DNA of 64,000 nt from Janibacter limosus NBRC 16128 (lineage in GTDB: Bacteria; Actinomycetota; Actinomycetes; Actinomycetales; Dermatophilaceae). Where the stretch lies: contig NZ_BCSS01000013.1 in NCBI RefSeq assembly GCF_001570985.1, positions 1 to 64,000 of the forward strand, given 5' to 3'. The translations under genes were made by a program, and so were the position numbers. Of the stretch, positions 37,955 to 50,200 are shown in pieces; within the stretch, counting starts at the first letter, position 1, and every line of letters begins with the position of its first letter. Under the pieces are notes generated by a model. The model did no database searches. It had not been told where the DNA came from and saw only the letters and a program-made list of their open reading frames with translations.

Positions 37955-38875
37955 GTGGACGATGTGCAGATCCTGATCCCCCGCGAGGTGCCGCTCGGCG
38001 GCCCCCGCGCGATGCCGGTCAGACGGACCCTCCCGTCGCGCCAGCGCAGCCTCGTGGGCGCGTGGTGCTTCCTCGACCACTTCGGCCCCGACGACGTCGC
38101 CGCGACCGGGGGCATGGCGGTCCCGCGCCACCCGCACACCTCGCTGGCGACCGTCTCCTGGCTCTTCACCGGCGAGGTCGAGCACCGCGACTCGACGGGC
38201 GCCCACGCGATCGTGCGGCCGGGCGAGCTCAACCTCATGACGGCCGGGCGCGGGGTGAGCCACTCGGAGTTCTCCACCCCGGACACCACCATGCTGCACG
38301 GCGTCCAGCTCTGGCTGGCCCTGCCGTCGCGGGCGCGCGGGAACGACCCTGCCTTCGACCACCACGTCCCGGAGCCGGTCTACGTGCCCGGCGGCATCGC
38401 GCGGGTCTTCCTCGGCGAGCTCTTCGACGTGCGCTCCCCCGTCGCCACCCACACGCCCCTCACGGGCGCGGAGATCGTGCTCGACGCGGACGCCGAGACG
38501 CGCATCGAGGTCCCCGAGGGTCACGAGCACGCGCTCCTGCTCGACGACGGTGACGTGACCTTCGAGGGCACCGCGCTGGAGCCCGGCGAGCTCGGGTACG
38601 TCGCACCGGGCCGACGCACGCTGACGCTGCGCTCCGCCACCGGCGCCCGGGTCGTGCTCATCGGTGGTGAGCCGCTCGGCGAGCAGATCGTCATGTGGTG
38701 GAACTTCATCGGAGGCAGCCACGACGAGATCGTCGAGGCGCGCGAGCAGTGGATGGCCGAGATCGCGGGCCCGACCACCGGGCCCACGACGCGCTTCGGT
38801 CCCTTCCCCGAGGGCCAGCCAGACGCCCTTCCCGCCCCGGCGATGCCCGGCGGCAGACTCCGGCCGAGGGGCTGA
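37955..38875 (+). CDS. Pirin-family bicupin protein
   Basis: 306 residues. The N-terminal cupin has metal ligands in PRHPHTSLATVSW and the HRDSTG/ELNLMTAGRGVSHSE strands. The C-terminal cupin (RVFLGELFDV onward) lacks clear ligands, as in other pirins. Bacterial pirins include quercetinases and redox-linked regulators; the role here is open. Followed 1 nt later by a hydrolase gene, so likely co-transcribed. Confidence 0.87.
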   Translation: MDDVQILIPREVPLGGPRAMPVRRTLPSRQRSLVGAWCFLDHFGPDDVAATGGMAVPRHPHTSLATVSWLFTGEVEHRDSTGAHAIVRPGELNLMTAGRGVSHSEFSTPDTTMLHGVQLWLALPSRARGNDPAFDHHVPEPVYVPGGIARVFLGELFDVRSPVATHTPLTGAEIVLDADAETRIEVPEGHEHALLLDDGDVTFEGTALEPGELGYVAPGRRTLTLRSATGARVVLIGGEPLGEQIVMWWNFIGGSHDEIVEAREQWMAEIAGPTTGPTTRFGPFPEGQPDALPAPAMPGGRLRPRG

Positions 38876-38876
38876 G

Positions 38877-39575
38877 ATGGGTCTGCTCAACGCGCCGCCC
38901 GCGCGCACCGTCTTCATCCATGGTCGTGGCCGCAGCGGACCCGAGGCCTGGCCGCTCATCGCCCGGCTCGAGCGTCCCGACCACGTCTTCCTCCAGCGGA
39001 CCGGCGCTGCCGACCAGCCCGAGCGCGACGCCGACCGGGCCATCGAGGCACTCGGCGGACGTGGCCACGTCGTCGGTCACTCCTACGGCGCGGTGACGGC
39101 CATGCTGGCAGCGCAACGTCGCCCGGACGTGCTGCGCAGCCTCGTCCTGATCGAGCCGGCCTGCTACGACCTCGCCCGTGGGGGGCGTGGGGTCGAGGGA
39201 CACATCAGCGCGATGGCCCCGGTCTTCGCGCTCGCCGACGACCCGAGTGTCGACGGCGAGGACTTCCTCGCGCGGTTCGCCGCGGGCATGGGCGCGCTCC
39301 CACCCGCCCTCGACAGCGGCACCTGCGAGGCGGTCGCCACGCGCATCCGGACGACGCCGGCGCCGTGGGAGATCGACCTGCGCACCGACACACCGCGCCT
39401 CGTGCCGACCCTCGTCATCACCGGCGACAGCGCGCCGATGTACACCGAGGTCGCGGCGGCGCTCGAGGCACAGGGCGCGACGCACCTCGCCCTGCCGGGC
39501 ACCGGCCACCGCCCGCAGGACACCGACGAGGGGGTCGCGGCCATCTGCCGGTGGCAGGCGGAGCACTCGGCCTGA
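38877..39575 (+). CDS. Alpha/beta-fold hydrolase
   Basis: 232 residues. HGRGRSGPEAW (oxyanion loop), nucleophile Ser in VVGHSYGAVTAM (GHSYG), an acidic residue in VITGDSAPMY, and the C-terminal His in LPGTGHRPQDTD form a complete triad. Cap domain short. Substrate unknown. Starts 1 nt after the pirin stop codon. Confidence 0.85.
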   Translation: MGLLNAPPARTVFIHGRGRSGPEAWPLIARLERPDHVFLQRTGAADQPERDADRAIEALGGRGHVVGHSYGAVTAMLAAQRRPDVLRSLVLIEPACYDLARGGRGVEGHISAMAPVFALADDPSVDGEDFLARFAAGMGALPPALDSGTCEAVATRIRTTPAPWEIDLRTDTPRLVPTLVITGDSAPMYTEVAAALEAQGATHLALPGTGHRPQDTDEGVAAICRWQAEHSA

Positions 39576-39599
39576 GCGCCCCACCTGCTCCGGTCGTGG

Positions 39600-40511
39600 C
39601 TACTGCTGGTGCAGGATCGCCACCGGGCAGGTCGCCAGGGCGAGCACCCGCTGCGACACCGAGCCCAGCAGCATCCCGCGGAAACCGCCCCGGCCGCGCG
39701 AGCCCACGAGGAGCAGGTCAGCACCCTCGGCGATGTCGACGAGCGTGTCGGCGGCCCGCCCGTGGTGGACCTCGACGGTGACCGTGATCTCGGGGTGCGC
39801 CTCCCGGTCGGCCGCGATGGTGCGCTCGGCCATCGCGCGGTAGCGACCATCCACCGACTCCCACTCCGGGGTGCCCGGCTCCGTGACGACGACGCCGTTC
39901 TCGACCTCGACATTCCACGAGGTCACGGTCGTCACGGTCTTGCCGCGGTAGGCGGCCGCGTCGAGCGCGTGCCGGAAGGCCAGCTTGCTGTGCTCGCTGC
40001 CGTCGATGCCCACGACCACCCGTCCGTCACCGGTCGTGCTCGCGTTCTCCGGGACGAGGACGACCGGGCAGGGGGCATGGGCGACGACGCTCATCGAGGT
40101 CGTCCCGAGAACGACCCGCTCGGCGCGGTTCTTGCGGGCGGACCCGACGACGAGGACCCGGGCACCGTCGGCCGCCGCGAGCAGGGCGCCGGACGGGGAC
40201 CCGGTCGGCAGTGCCGTGGTGACCGGCAGCCCGGGGCGCGCCGACTCGACCCTGGCCCGCGCCTCGGTGACGACCCGCGTCGACTCCTGCTCGATGCGGT
40301 CGACGATGTCGGGGCTGGTGAGCAGCTCGCCGTATGCGGACAGGGGCGTGCCGAGGTCGACGGCGTGCACGAGGTGCAGTGGCGCCGAGAGCGCGACGGC
40401 CTCGGCGCTGGCCCAGTCGATCACGGCATGATCGCGGCGGCTCCCGTCCAGGGCGGCGACCACGGCGTCGGCAGGGGTGGGGCTGTCGTGAGTGCTGGCG
40501 TCGATGCTCAT
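39600..40511 (-). CDS. Tandem-domain universal stress protein
   Basis: 303 residues made of two UspA domains (about 18-155 and 165-303). Both keep the ATP-binding G-2x-G-9x-G-S/T pattern: GSARKNRAERVVLGTTS and GSRGRGGFRGMLLGSVS. Tandem UspA proteins in actinobacteria are often dormancy- or hypoxia-linked. ATG at 40511, with GACAAT 5 nt upstream, possibly leaderless. Confidence 0.9.
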   Translation of the reverse strand: MSIDASTHDSPTPADAVVAALDGSRRDHAVIDWASAEAVALSAPLHLVHAVDLGTPLSAYGELLTSPDIVDRIEQESTRVVTEARARVESARPGLPVTTALPTGSPSGALLAAADGARVLVVGSARKNRAERVVLGTTSMSVVAHAPCPVVLVPENASTTGDGRVVVGIDGSEHSKLAFRHALDAAAYRGKTVTTVTSWNVEVENGVVVTEPGTPEWESVDGRYRAMAERTIAADREAHPEITVTVEVHHGRAADTLVDIAEGADLLLVGSRGRGGFRGMLLGSVSQRVLALATCPVAILHQQ

Positions 40512-40552
40512 GCCCCATTGTCCCCACGAACCACTGCGGCGTGAAGGGGGGG

Positions 40553-41008
40553 TCACCCCCAGTCGGTCAGACCGGAGCGGTCGTGCGACCCGTCGGGCCA
40601 GACCGCACGCACGATGCCCGCCGCCGCCAGCGCCTTGCGGCACCCCGGGCACGGCGGGTCGGTGATGTAGGCCGTCGCCCCCTTGGTGTCACGCGTGGCG
40701 AAGAGCAGGGCGTTGACCTCGGCATGGATGGCGATGCAGAAGCCGGGGCTGCCCGGACGGTCGTAGTCCCCCAGACCGGGCACCGCCTCGTAGTCGAGCT
40801 GACCCCGGGGACACGCTCCCTCGAGGCAGTCGGCCTCGCCCGGAGCGGCACCGTTGTACCCCGTCGCGATGATCCGGTGGTCGATCGTCAGCACCGCGCC
40901 GACCCGGCGCCGGGTGCACTTGGCCCGCGCCGCGACCGCGCTGGCGATCCCGAGGAAGTAGTCGTCCCAGCTCGGCACGCTCGGGGCAGAGGTCATCACA
41001 TCGGGCAT
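40553..41008 (-). CDS. Deoxycytidylate (dCMP) deaminase-like zinc enzyme
   Basis: 151 residues. Catalytic zinc motif HAEVNA with PPCPGCRKAL, plus the extra Cys-rich loop CLEGACPRG after GYNGAAPGE that is typical of ComEB/dCMP deaminases. It would convert dCMP to dUMP for dTMP synthesis. Cytosolic. ATG at 41008, set by TAGGAT 7 nt upstream. Confidence 0.85.
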   Translation of the reverse strand: MPDVMTSAPSVPSWDDYFLGIASAVAARAKCTRRRVGAVLTIDHRIIATGYNGAAPGEADCLEGACPRGQLDYEAVPGLGDYDRPGSPGFCIAIHAEVNALLFATRDTKGATAYITDPPCPGCRKALAAAGIVRAVWPDGSHDRSGLTDWG

Positions 41009-41015
41009 GGGGCAG

Positions 41016-41021
41016 ATCCTA
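41016..41021 (-). promoter_or_regulatory. -10 box, leaderless start of the dCMP deaminase gene
   Basis: TAGGAT on the minus strand, 7 nt before ATG 41008. Confidence 0.5.
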
Positions 41022-41077
41022 GGCATCCGATCCACGGAACCGATGCGGCGGTGGCGCGCTCTCGGTGATAGACCACG

Positions 41078-42304
41078 GTGGTGAGCACCCACGAGAGTCC
41101 AGCCGAGTCGAGCCGGCGGACTCCCCCCTTCGGCCTCGCGCTCGTCGTCATCGCGGTGGCGCTCATCTCGATCAACCTGCGGCCCGGCGCCACGTCGCTG
41201 GGGCCGCTGCTGGAGGAGGTGCGAGCGGGCCTTCACCTCAGTCCGACGCTCGCGGGGGTGGTCACCGCGCTGCCCGGGTTCGCCTTTGCGGCCGCCGGAG
41301 GAGCCGCCGTCGGGCTCTCCCGCAGGATCGGCCTCTCGCGAGGCATCACCTACGGCGTCGCGGCCGTCGTCATCGCCCTCGTGGCCAGGGTCCTGACCGA
41401 CTCCTCGCTCCTCTTCCTCGTGCTCACCGCCCTCGCCCTGGCCGGCATGGGGTTGGGCAATGTCCTGGTCCCGGCCTGGATCAAGACGCACTCGAGCGAC
41501 GGCGGGGTGCGGCTGATGACGATCTACAGCATGGGCCTGACCGTCGGTGGCGCGGGAGGCCCGCTGCTGGCCGCACCCGTTGCCGGCATCGCTCCCGGCC
41601 AGTGGCGCGGCGCGCTCGGCATGTGGGGCGTGGTGGCCCTCGCCGCGCTCATTCCCTGGGTGATCATCACGCTGAAGGACCCCGTCCGCGGCGCCGTCGG
41701 CCCCAAGGTCAGCTCGCGGGTCCGGCACTCCCCGACCGCGATCGCGCTGACGGTGCTCTTTGGCGTGCAGTCGATGAATGCCTACGTCCAGTTCGGCTGG
41801 CTACCGCAGATCTACCGAGATGCCGGCCTGTCCGCGGGGAGCGCCGGAGGGCTCACCGCCATCCTCACCGGGCTGGGGATCATCGGTGGACTCATCATGC
41901 CGACGGTGATCCACCGCAGCCGCGACCTGTCGCCATGGATGATCGCCTTCGGCTGCCTCGCCGCCGCGGGCTATCTCGGTCTGCTGGTCGCGCCTGCCAC
42001 AGTGCCGTGGCTGTGGGTGGTCCTGCTGGGCCTGTCGGGCTTCGCCTTCCCCACGGCGATCGCCCTGATCACCGCGCGCACGCGCGACCCACGGATCACC
42101 GGGCAGCTGTCCGGCTTCGTCCAGCCGGTCGGCTACCTGCTGGCCGGGATCGGTCCGCTCGTCGTGGGTCTGCTGCACGAGCTCACCGGCGGGTGGACCC
42201 TCGTGCTGGTCCTCCTCATGACCAGCGGCCTGGGGATCACCCTGGCCGGTATGCGGGTCGCGCGACCCGTCTGGGTCGATGACGAGGTGGCCGCCCGGTC
42301 CTGA
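41078..42304 (+). CDS. MFS transporter, CynX/NimT-like
   Basis: 408 residues with about 12 membrane helices. The N-terminal signature ISINLRPGATSLGPLLEEV is typical of the CynX/NimT cyanate/nitroimidazole group (NLRPxxTSVGPLL). Large conserved Gly-rich helix LTVGGAGGPLLAAPVAG. Substrate unknown; relatives export or import small anions and drugs. Start GTG at 41078 or 41081. Divergent from the deaminase, convergent with thiE. Confidence 0.82.
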   Translation: MVSTHESPAESSRRTPPFGLALVVIAVALISINLRPGATSLGPLLEEVRAGLHLSPTLAGVVTALPGFAFAAAGGAAVGLSRRIGLSRGITYGVAAVVIALVARVLTDSSLLFLVLTALALAGMGLGNVLVPAWIKTHSSDGGVRLMTIYSMGLTVGGAGGPLLAAPVAGIAPGQWRGALGMWGVVALAALIPWVIITLKDPVRGAVGPKVSSRVRHSPTAIALTVLFGVQSMNAYVQFGWLPQIYRDAGLSAGSAGGLTAILTGLGIIGGLIMPTVIHRSRDLSPWMIAFGCLAAAGYLGLLVAPATVPWLWVVLLGLSGFAFPTAIALITARTRDPRITGQLSGFVQPVGYLLAGIGPLVVGLLHELTGGWTLVLVLLMTSGLGITLAGMRVARPVWVDDEVAARS

Positions 42305-42310
42305 CCCGGG

Positions 42311-42952
42311 TCACCCCCACCGCCGCAGGCACGCTGCAGCCACCGCGCCCGGATCAGGAGCACCCATGATCTCGCGCACGACCGCCACCCCTGCGACCCC
42401 GGTGGTCGACAGGAGCGAGATGTCCGCGAGCCGGACATCGCCGATCGCGATGACCGGCAGGTCGGTCACCGCCACGCGCAGGGGGTAGCCCGCGAGGCCG
42501 ATGGGCGGCCGCCCGACGTCCTTGGTGGGTGTCGGGCGGAAGGGACCGCTCCCCAGGTAGTCCGGCCTGGCCGCACCGGTGCGGGCGTGCGCCTCACGGA
42601 CGTGCTCGATCGTCCCGGCCGTCAGCCCGATGATCGCGTCAGGACCCAGCAGCGCGCGGGCCTCGACCACGGGCAGATCAGCCTGCCCCAAGTGGACCCC
42701 GTGGACCGGCGCTCCCCGCCGTCGGGCGGCGTGGGCGACATCGGCCCGATCGTTGACGAGCACCCGGGTGCCCGGCGCGACCCGCGCCACCGCATCGGCG
42801 ACGGCGAGGACGAGGTCGAGCAGGTCGCCGGCGAGCAGGTGCTTGGCGCGCACCTGGACCACGCCAGCGCCGGCAGCAGCCGCTGCCGCCGCGGCCGCCA
42901 CGGTCGCGCGGCCCTCGCCCGAGGTGACCAGCTGGAGCCGCCAGTCGATCAC
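42311..42952 (-). CDS. thiE: Thiamine-phosphate synthase
   Basis: 213 residues, TIM barrel. VVQVRAKHL, LVNDRADVA, GVHLGQADLPV, YLGSGPFRPTPTKD and GVAGVAVVREIM match the family's substrate loops. It joins HMP-diphosphate and thiazole phosphate. GTG at 42952 overlaps the thiM stop (GTGA). An unusual run of Ala residues follows the N-terminal strand. Last gene of the riboswitch operon. Confidence 0.88.
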   Translation of the reverse strand: MIDWRLQLVTSGEGRATVAAAAAAAAAGAGVVQVRAKHLLAGDLLDLVLAVADAVARVAPGTRVLVNDRADVAHAARRRGAPVHGVHLGQADLPVVEARALLGPDAIIGLTAGTIEHVREAHARTGAARPDYLGSGPFRPTPTKDVGRPPIGLAGYPLRVAVTDLPVIAIGDVRLADISLLSTTGVAGVAVVREIMGAPDPGAVAAACLRRWG

Positions 42953-43739
42953 TCCCACGACAGCCCCACCCCCTGCGACACGTCGTCGGGGGTGACCTCG
43001 TCGAGGGCGTCGACGAGCGCGACGCGGAAGCTGCCCGGCCGCAGGTGGCCGATCCGCTCGGACGCCACGGTGAGCAGCGCGGTGGCCGCAACGACCGCGA
43101 CGAAGGGAGGCGCCACCGCCAGGTGGCCAGCCGTCAGCGCCCCGAGCAGGCAGCCGGTCCCGGTGACCCGGGTCAGCGTCGGAGAGCCGGAGGCGACCCG
43201 CGCGGTGCGCTCGCCGTCGGTGATGACGTCGACCGGCCCGGAGGCCGCGACGACGCACCCGTGCCGGGTGGCGATCTCCCGGGCGGCTGCCACCGCGGCG
43301 TCAGGGGTGGCGGTGCTGTCGGCCCCTCGCCCTCCCCGTGCCGCCCCCGACAGGGTGAGGACCTCGGAGGCGTTGCCGCGCACCGCCGTCGGTGCCATCT
43401 CGAGCAGCTCGTGCGCCATCCGGGTGCGCACCGGCGCCAGCCCGATGGCCGTCGGGTCGAGGACCCACGGCAGGCCCCGGTCGGCGGCCACGCGCGCGGT
43501 GGGGACCATGCCCGCCATCCCGTCCGAGCCGAGCGATCCGAGGTTGACCAGCAGTGCGTCGGCGACGGTCACGAGGACCGGCGCCTCCTGCTCGCTCTCG
43601 GTGAGCATCGGCCGGGCGCCGGCGGCCAGCAGGCCGTCGGCGACCAGCGCCCGGGTGACGGACCCGGTCGCCCCGTGCACGAGCGGCGCCCGGGTGCGCA
43701 CGGCGGCGATGGCCTCGGCGATGTCCGATCGCAGCGCCC

Positions 43740-43743
<4 letters not shown>
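42949..43743 (-). CDS. thiM: Hydroxyethylthiazole kinase
   Basis: 264 residues, ribokinase-like fold. PMLTESEQE near the N-terminus, VLDPTAIG, GNASEVLTL and the anion-hole motif TRVTGTGCLLGAL. It phosphorylates salvaged thiazole alcohol. Overlaps the MFS gene by ATGA and thiE by GTGA. The presence of thiM suggests thiazole salvage; thiG/thiS/thiO genes are not in this window. Confidence 0.9.
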
Positions 43744-46924
<3,181 letters not shown>

Positions 46925-46950
46925 GGGGTGCTCCGATACAACCACATGGC

Positions 46951-46956
46951 TACGGT
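46951..46956 (+). promoter_or_regulatory. -10 box, leaderless start of thiD
   Basis: TACGGT, 6 nt, ATG at 46963. So thiD is likely transcribed without a leader and hence without a riboswitch. Confidence 0.5.
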
Positions 46957-46962
46957 GGCGGC

Positions 46963-47805
46963 ATGGCAGCCCCTCTCCCCCCTCCACCCGTGGTGCTCTC
47001 GATCGCCGGGTCGGACCCTTCGGGCGGGGCCGGGATCCAGGCCGACCTGAAGACCTGCAGCGCACTCGGCGCCTATGGCACGTGCGTCATCACCGCCCTG
47101 ACGGCGCAGTCGACGCAGGGCATCACCCATGTGCACGAGGTCCCCACCGAGATCGTGCGGGCACAGGTCGAGACCCTCGTGGCGGACGTGCGCGTCGACG
47201 TGGTCAAGCTCGGCATGCTCGCCTCCGCAGCGATCGTCGAGACGGTGCACGAGCTCCTCGTCACCGGGCCCCTGGCCACCGTGCCGGTCGTGCTCGACCC
47301 GGTGATGGTCTCGACCTCGGGCTCCCGCCTGCTCGCGCCGGACGCCGTGGCCGCCGTGCAGGCCCTGCTGCCGCGTGCCGATGTCATCACGCCCAATGTC
47401 CCCGAGGCAGCCGTGCTCCTCGGGGAGGAACCGGCCACCTCCGCCGATGACCTGCTGGGCCAGGCCCGACGGTTGCTCGACCGCGGCGCCCAACGCGTGC
47501 TCGTCACGGGCGGGCACCTCGACGGCGACGAGTCGCTCGACCTGTGGCTGGACGCATCAGGAGCCGTGCCGCTCACCGCTCCTCGCGTGCCGACGGTCTC
47601 AACGCACGGCACCGGGTGCACGCTCAGCTCGGCGCTGGCAGCGCTGCGCCCACGTCACGACGACTGGGTCGGGGCCGCGCGCGAGGCCAAGGCCTGGCTC
47701 ACCGAGGCGCTGCGTCACGGGGATGCGTTGCAGGTCGGCGCCGGCTCCGGTCCGGTGCACCACTTCCACGAACAGCCGCGATGGCGGGAGCCGGTCAGCG
47801 GGTGA
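46963..47805 (+). CDS. thiD: HMP / HMP-phosphate kinase
   Basis: 280 residues, ribokinase-like. SIAGSDPSGGAGIQADLKTC at the N-terminus and catalytic THGTGCTLSSALAA near the C-terminus. It makes HMP diphosphate for ThiE. Divergent from thiC. The 3' end overlaps the convergent DUF488 gene by 11 nt. Confidence 0.93.
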   Translation: MAAPLPPPPVVLSIAGSDPSGGAGIQADLKTCSALGAYGTCVITALTAQSTQGITHVHEVPTEIVRAQVETLVADVRVDVVKLGMLASAAIVETVHELLVTGPLATVPVVLDPVMVSTSGSRLLAPDAVAAVQALLPRADVITPNVPEAAVLLGEEPATSADDLLGQARRLLDRGAQRVLVTGGHLDGDESLDLWLDASGAVPLTAPRVPTVSTHGTGCTLSSALAALRPRHDDWVGAAREAKAWLTEALRHGDALQVGAGSGPVHHFHEQPRWREPVSG

Positions 47806-48151
47806 GCAGGTCCCGCAGCACGACCGCCTGGTTGTGCTCGTGGTCGGCGGCGCCGAAGAGGAGCGTCACCCGACCGCGCTCCTTGACGATCTGCTGCAGC
47901 TGGTCCCACGCGTCGGAGTCGGTGAGCTCCTCCTCGTACCTGGTGGCGAACTCGTCGAACCGATCGGGATCGTGCCCGAACCACTGACGCAGCTCGGTGG
48001 ACGGACCGGCCTCCTTCAACCACTCGTCCAGGGCCGCGTCCTCCTTGCTCACCCCGCGCGGCCAGAGGCGATCGACGAGGACCCGGTGACCGTCCCCCTT
48101 CGCCGGATGGTCGCGGACGGAGCGGACGCGGACCTGGTGCGCGGTGGTCAT
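47795..48151 (-). CDS. DUF488 family protein (YeaO-like)
   Basis: 118 residues. VRSVRDHPAKGDGHRVLVDR, LWPRGVSKED and HNQAVVLRDLL match the YeaO-type DUF488 family. Function unknown. Its ATG at 48151 overlaps the end of the TDT transporter gene, but TAGCGT lies 6 nt upstream of the ATG, so it may also have its own promoter. Confidence 0.87.
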   Translation of the reverse strand: MTTAHQVRVRSVRDHPAKGDGHRVLVDRLWPRGVSKEDAALDEWLKEAGPSTELRQWFGHDPDRFDEFATRYEEELTDSDAWDQLQQIVKERGRVTLLFGAADHEHNQAVVLRDLLTR

Positions 48152-49179
48152 GCTCCGACGCTACGCCGGTCGGGGCGCACCCAGCCGAGCGCCATCGAGA
48201 CGGCGGCGAAGGTCCACGCGGCCACGGCCACCCACAGCCACGCCGCGCCGATCGACTCGACGATCGGCAGGGAGTCGGCCCGACCGAGGTACATGCCGGC
48301 GACGGCGTACATGCCGAGGGGAAAGACGATGCTCCACCAGGTCGACTCGTAGCGCAGCGGGATGCGGTGCACGACGTGCCGCCACACCCCGACGGCGAAG
48401 AGGACGGGGATGAGCCAGGAGGCCCACGCCCAGCACAGGACGACGAGCCCGGCGATGAGGCCCGAGGTCGCGTCGACCATCGGTGTCGAGGTCATCTCGA
48501 CGATCTTGGCGCCGGCGACCACGGTGATGGCGACGGCCCCCATCGACACCCAGTACGGCGGGTTGAGGTCCTCCGGCGTCAGCGGGTACTGCACGAGACG
48601 CAGCGCGACGAAGACCGCGCAGGCGGCGTAGAGCACGACGCCCACCGACCACGCGATGACCGCCAGGATCGCGAGCGCCTCCTCGCCGCGGGTGACATGT
48701 GGCTCCAGCCCGGCTGCCGTGGTGGCCACCGACTGGCTGGCGACGACCCAGATGAACCAGGTGCCGTTGGCTTCGGTGAGCACGGGACGCTGCGCGCTGG
48801 AGAGCACCGCCGCCCAGGGCACGGCGTAGCCCAGGACCAGCCACACGACGGTCGCCAGGCCCAGCAGGAGCGCGCTCACGCTGGACTGCACGTCGAGGAG
48901 GCGGACCGCGAGCACGCCCGAACCGGCGACGACCGTGAAGTAGCCGAAGGCCAGCCGCGGGTCGTGCAGGTCGGCCAGAGCGCGGTCACGGTGCAGCACC
49001 AGCCGAGCGGCGAGCGCGACGGTGAGCGCGACCCAGGCGGTGGCGGCGATGACGAGCAGCACGGTCGACAGGATGCTCAGGCCCTGCTGGTCCATCCCGA
49101 TCGAGACGATGCCCGTCGCCATGACGAAGGCGAAGGCGCCCGGCGGCAGCCCGGCGATCGCGGCTCGGACGGAGACCAC
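48148..49179 (-). CDS. TDT/SLAC1-family membrane transporter
   Basis: 343 residues, about ten membrane helices. GAFAFVMATGIVSIG at the N-terminus is typical of the tellurite-resistance/dicarboxylate transporter family; YESTWWSIVFPLGMYAVA is the conserved helix near the C-terminus. Transports small anions (malate, sulfite or chloride in relatives). GTG start, 3 nt after the DinB gene stop. Confidence 0.83.
   Translation of the reverse strand: MVSVRAAIAGLPPGAFAFVMATGIVSIGMDQQGLSILSTVLLVIAATAWVALTVALAARLVLHRDRALADLHDPRLAFGYFTVVAGSGVLAVRLLDVQSSVSALLLGLATVVWLVLGYAVPWAAVLSSAQRPVLTEANGTWFIWVVASQSVATTAAGLEPHVTRGEEALAILAVIAWSVGVVLYAACAVFVALRLVQYPLTPEDLNPPYWVSMGAVAITVVAGAKIVEMTSTPMVDATSGLIAGLVVLCWAWASWLIPVLFAVGVWRHVVHRIPLRYESTWWSIVFPLGMYAVAGMYLGRADSLPIVESIGAAWLWVAVAAWTFAAVSMALGWVRPDRRSVGA
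48158..48163 (-). promoter_or_regulatory. -10 box upstream of the DUF488 gene
   Basis: TAGCGT on the minus strand, 6 nt before ATG 48151, located within the last codons of the TDT transporter gene. Confidence 0.4.
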
Positions 49180-49182
49180 GCG

Positions 49183-49710
49183 TCAGCCGTCGACGTCGTG
49201 CAGGTGGTGCTCGATGTCGTGGAGCAGGTACCGGCACAGCTCGGCCACCGTGAAGGGCTTGCCGTCGCCGCGCAGCCCGGTGTGCTCCCAGGTGTCACCG
49301 CGTACCCCGTCCAGGACACCGACGGTGCGCTGGGTCTCGGCCGCGATCTCACGGGCCACGGTCTGCGGGTCACCCGCCCAGAACCGCTGACGGACGGCCT
49401 CGGCCTCCCCGTCGTAGTCGGCGAAGGGGGCACCCTCCTCCGCGAGCATCATCGTCACGCGCTCGCCGAGCACCCGGGTCAGGTCGCGGGAGTGGCTCGC
49501 GTACTCGACCGGCGACCAGACGCCGGGCTCGGGTCGCTCGGTGGCTCCCGCCCGCTGCAGGACGTGGGCCCACCGCGGGACGGCAGCGTGCAGCCGCTCG
49601 CCGGTGAGGGCCGGGTCGTGGGGCGTGTACCCGCAGTCGGGGCAGCCCTCGTCGACGACGAAGGTCCAGTCCCGGGTGTCGTGCTCGGCAGGAGGTGGCG
49701 TGGCGTCCAT
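49183..49710 (-). CDS. DinB-superfamily protein with N-terminal zinc-ribbon-like segment
   Basis: 175 residues. DinB/mycothiol-transferase four-helix features: WSPVEYASHSRDL, and the His motif RYLLHDIEHHLHDVDG at the C-terminus. An N-terminal CPDCGY segment is an extra. Members are metal-dependent, thiol-linked transferases of mostly unknown substrate. ATG 49710 with CACCAT 7 nt upstream is favoured over 49719. Confidence 0.75.
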   Translation of the reverse strand: MDATPPPAEHDTRDWTFVVDEGCPDCGYTPHDPALTGERLHAAVPRWAHVLQRAGATERPEPGVWSPVEYASHSRDLTRVLGERVTMMLAEEGAPFADYDGEAEAVRQRFWAGDPQTVAREIAAETQRTVGVLDGVRGDTWEHTGLRGDGKPFTVAELCRYLLHDIEHHLHDVDG

Positions 49711-49735
49711 GCCTGCCATGGTGCCAGCAGCCGGC

Positions 49736-50179
49736 TCAGGCGAAGATCGCGGCCAGCCGGTCGATCGAGTCCTGCAGCCGCTCGCTGGTCGTCCTGCGGG
49801 CGCGGGGGACGCGGGCCTCGTCGGTCAGGTCGGTCCAGTCGTAGGTGTGGGTGATCTGCGTGCGCCCGTCCTCGAGGGGGCGCAGCTCCCAGCGCCAGAG
49901 ATGGCCGGGTGGCACCCCGCCCTGCTCCGAGGGACGCCAGGCGATGAGCCGACCCTCCTCGAACTCGACGACGTGGTTGTCGCGCAGCACGCCGTCCTTG
50001 GTGAGGACCATGACGAAGACGTCCCCGACGGCGCGCACCCGTTGTCCGGGTGCCGCCTCGGCGAGGTTGTCGTTGCCGTCCCACGCGGGCTGGCGGGCCG
50101 GGTCGGCGATCTGCTCGAAGATCGCCTCGGCGGGCGCGTCGACGACGGCGGTGGCACTGACGACCTTGGTCTCGTCCAT
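49736..50179 (-). CDS. SRPBCC (START/Bet v1-like) family protein
   Basis: 147 residues: VVDAPAEAIFEQIADPARQP, WRWELRPLEDGRTQITHTYD and a long C-terminal helix, the fold of polyketide cyclase/dehydrase-like proteins. Ligand unknown. Preceded by a leaderless-type promoter. Confidence 0.83.
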   Translation of the reverse strand: MDETKVVSATAVVDAPAEAIFEQIADPARQPAWDGNDNLAEAAPGQRVRAVGDVFVMVLTKDGVLRDNHVVEFEEGRLIAWRPSEQGGVPPGHLWRWELRPLEDGRTQITHTYDWTDLTDEARVPRARRTTSERLQDSIDRLAAIFA

Positions 50180-50185
50180 GGCACC

Positions 50186-50191
50186 ACCCTA
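50186..50191 (-). promoter_or_regulatory. -10 box, leaderless start of the SRPBCC gene
   Basis: TAGGGT on the minus strand, 6 nt before ATG 50179. Confidence 0.5.
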
Positions 50192-50200
50192 GGCCCGGGG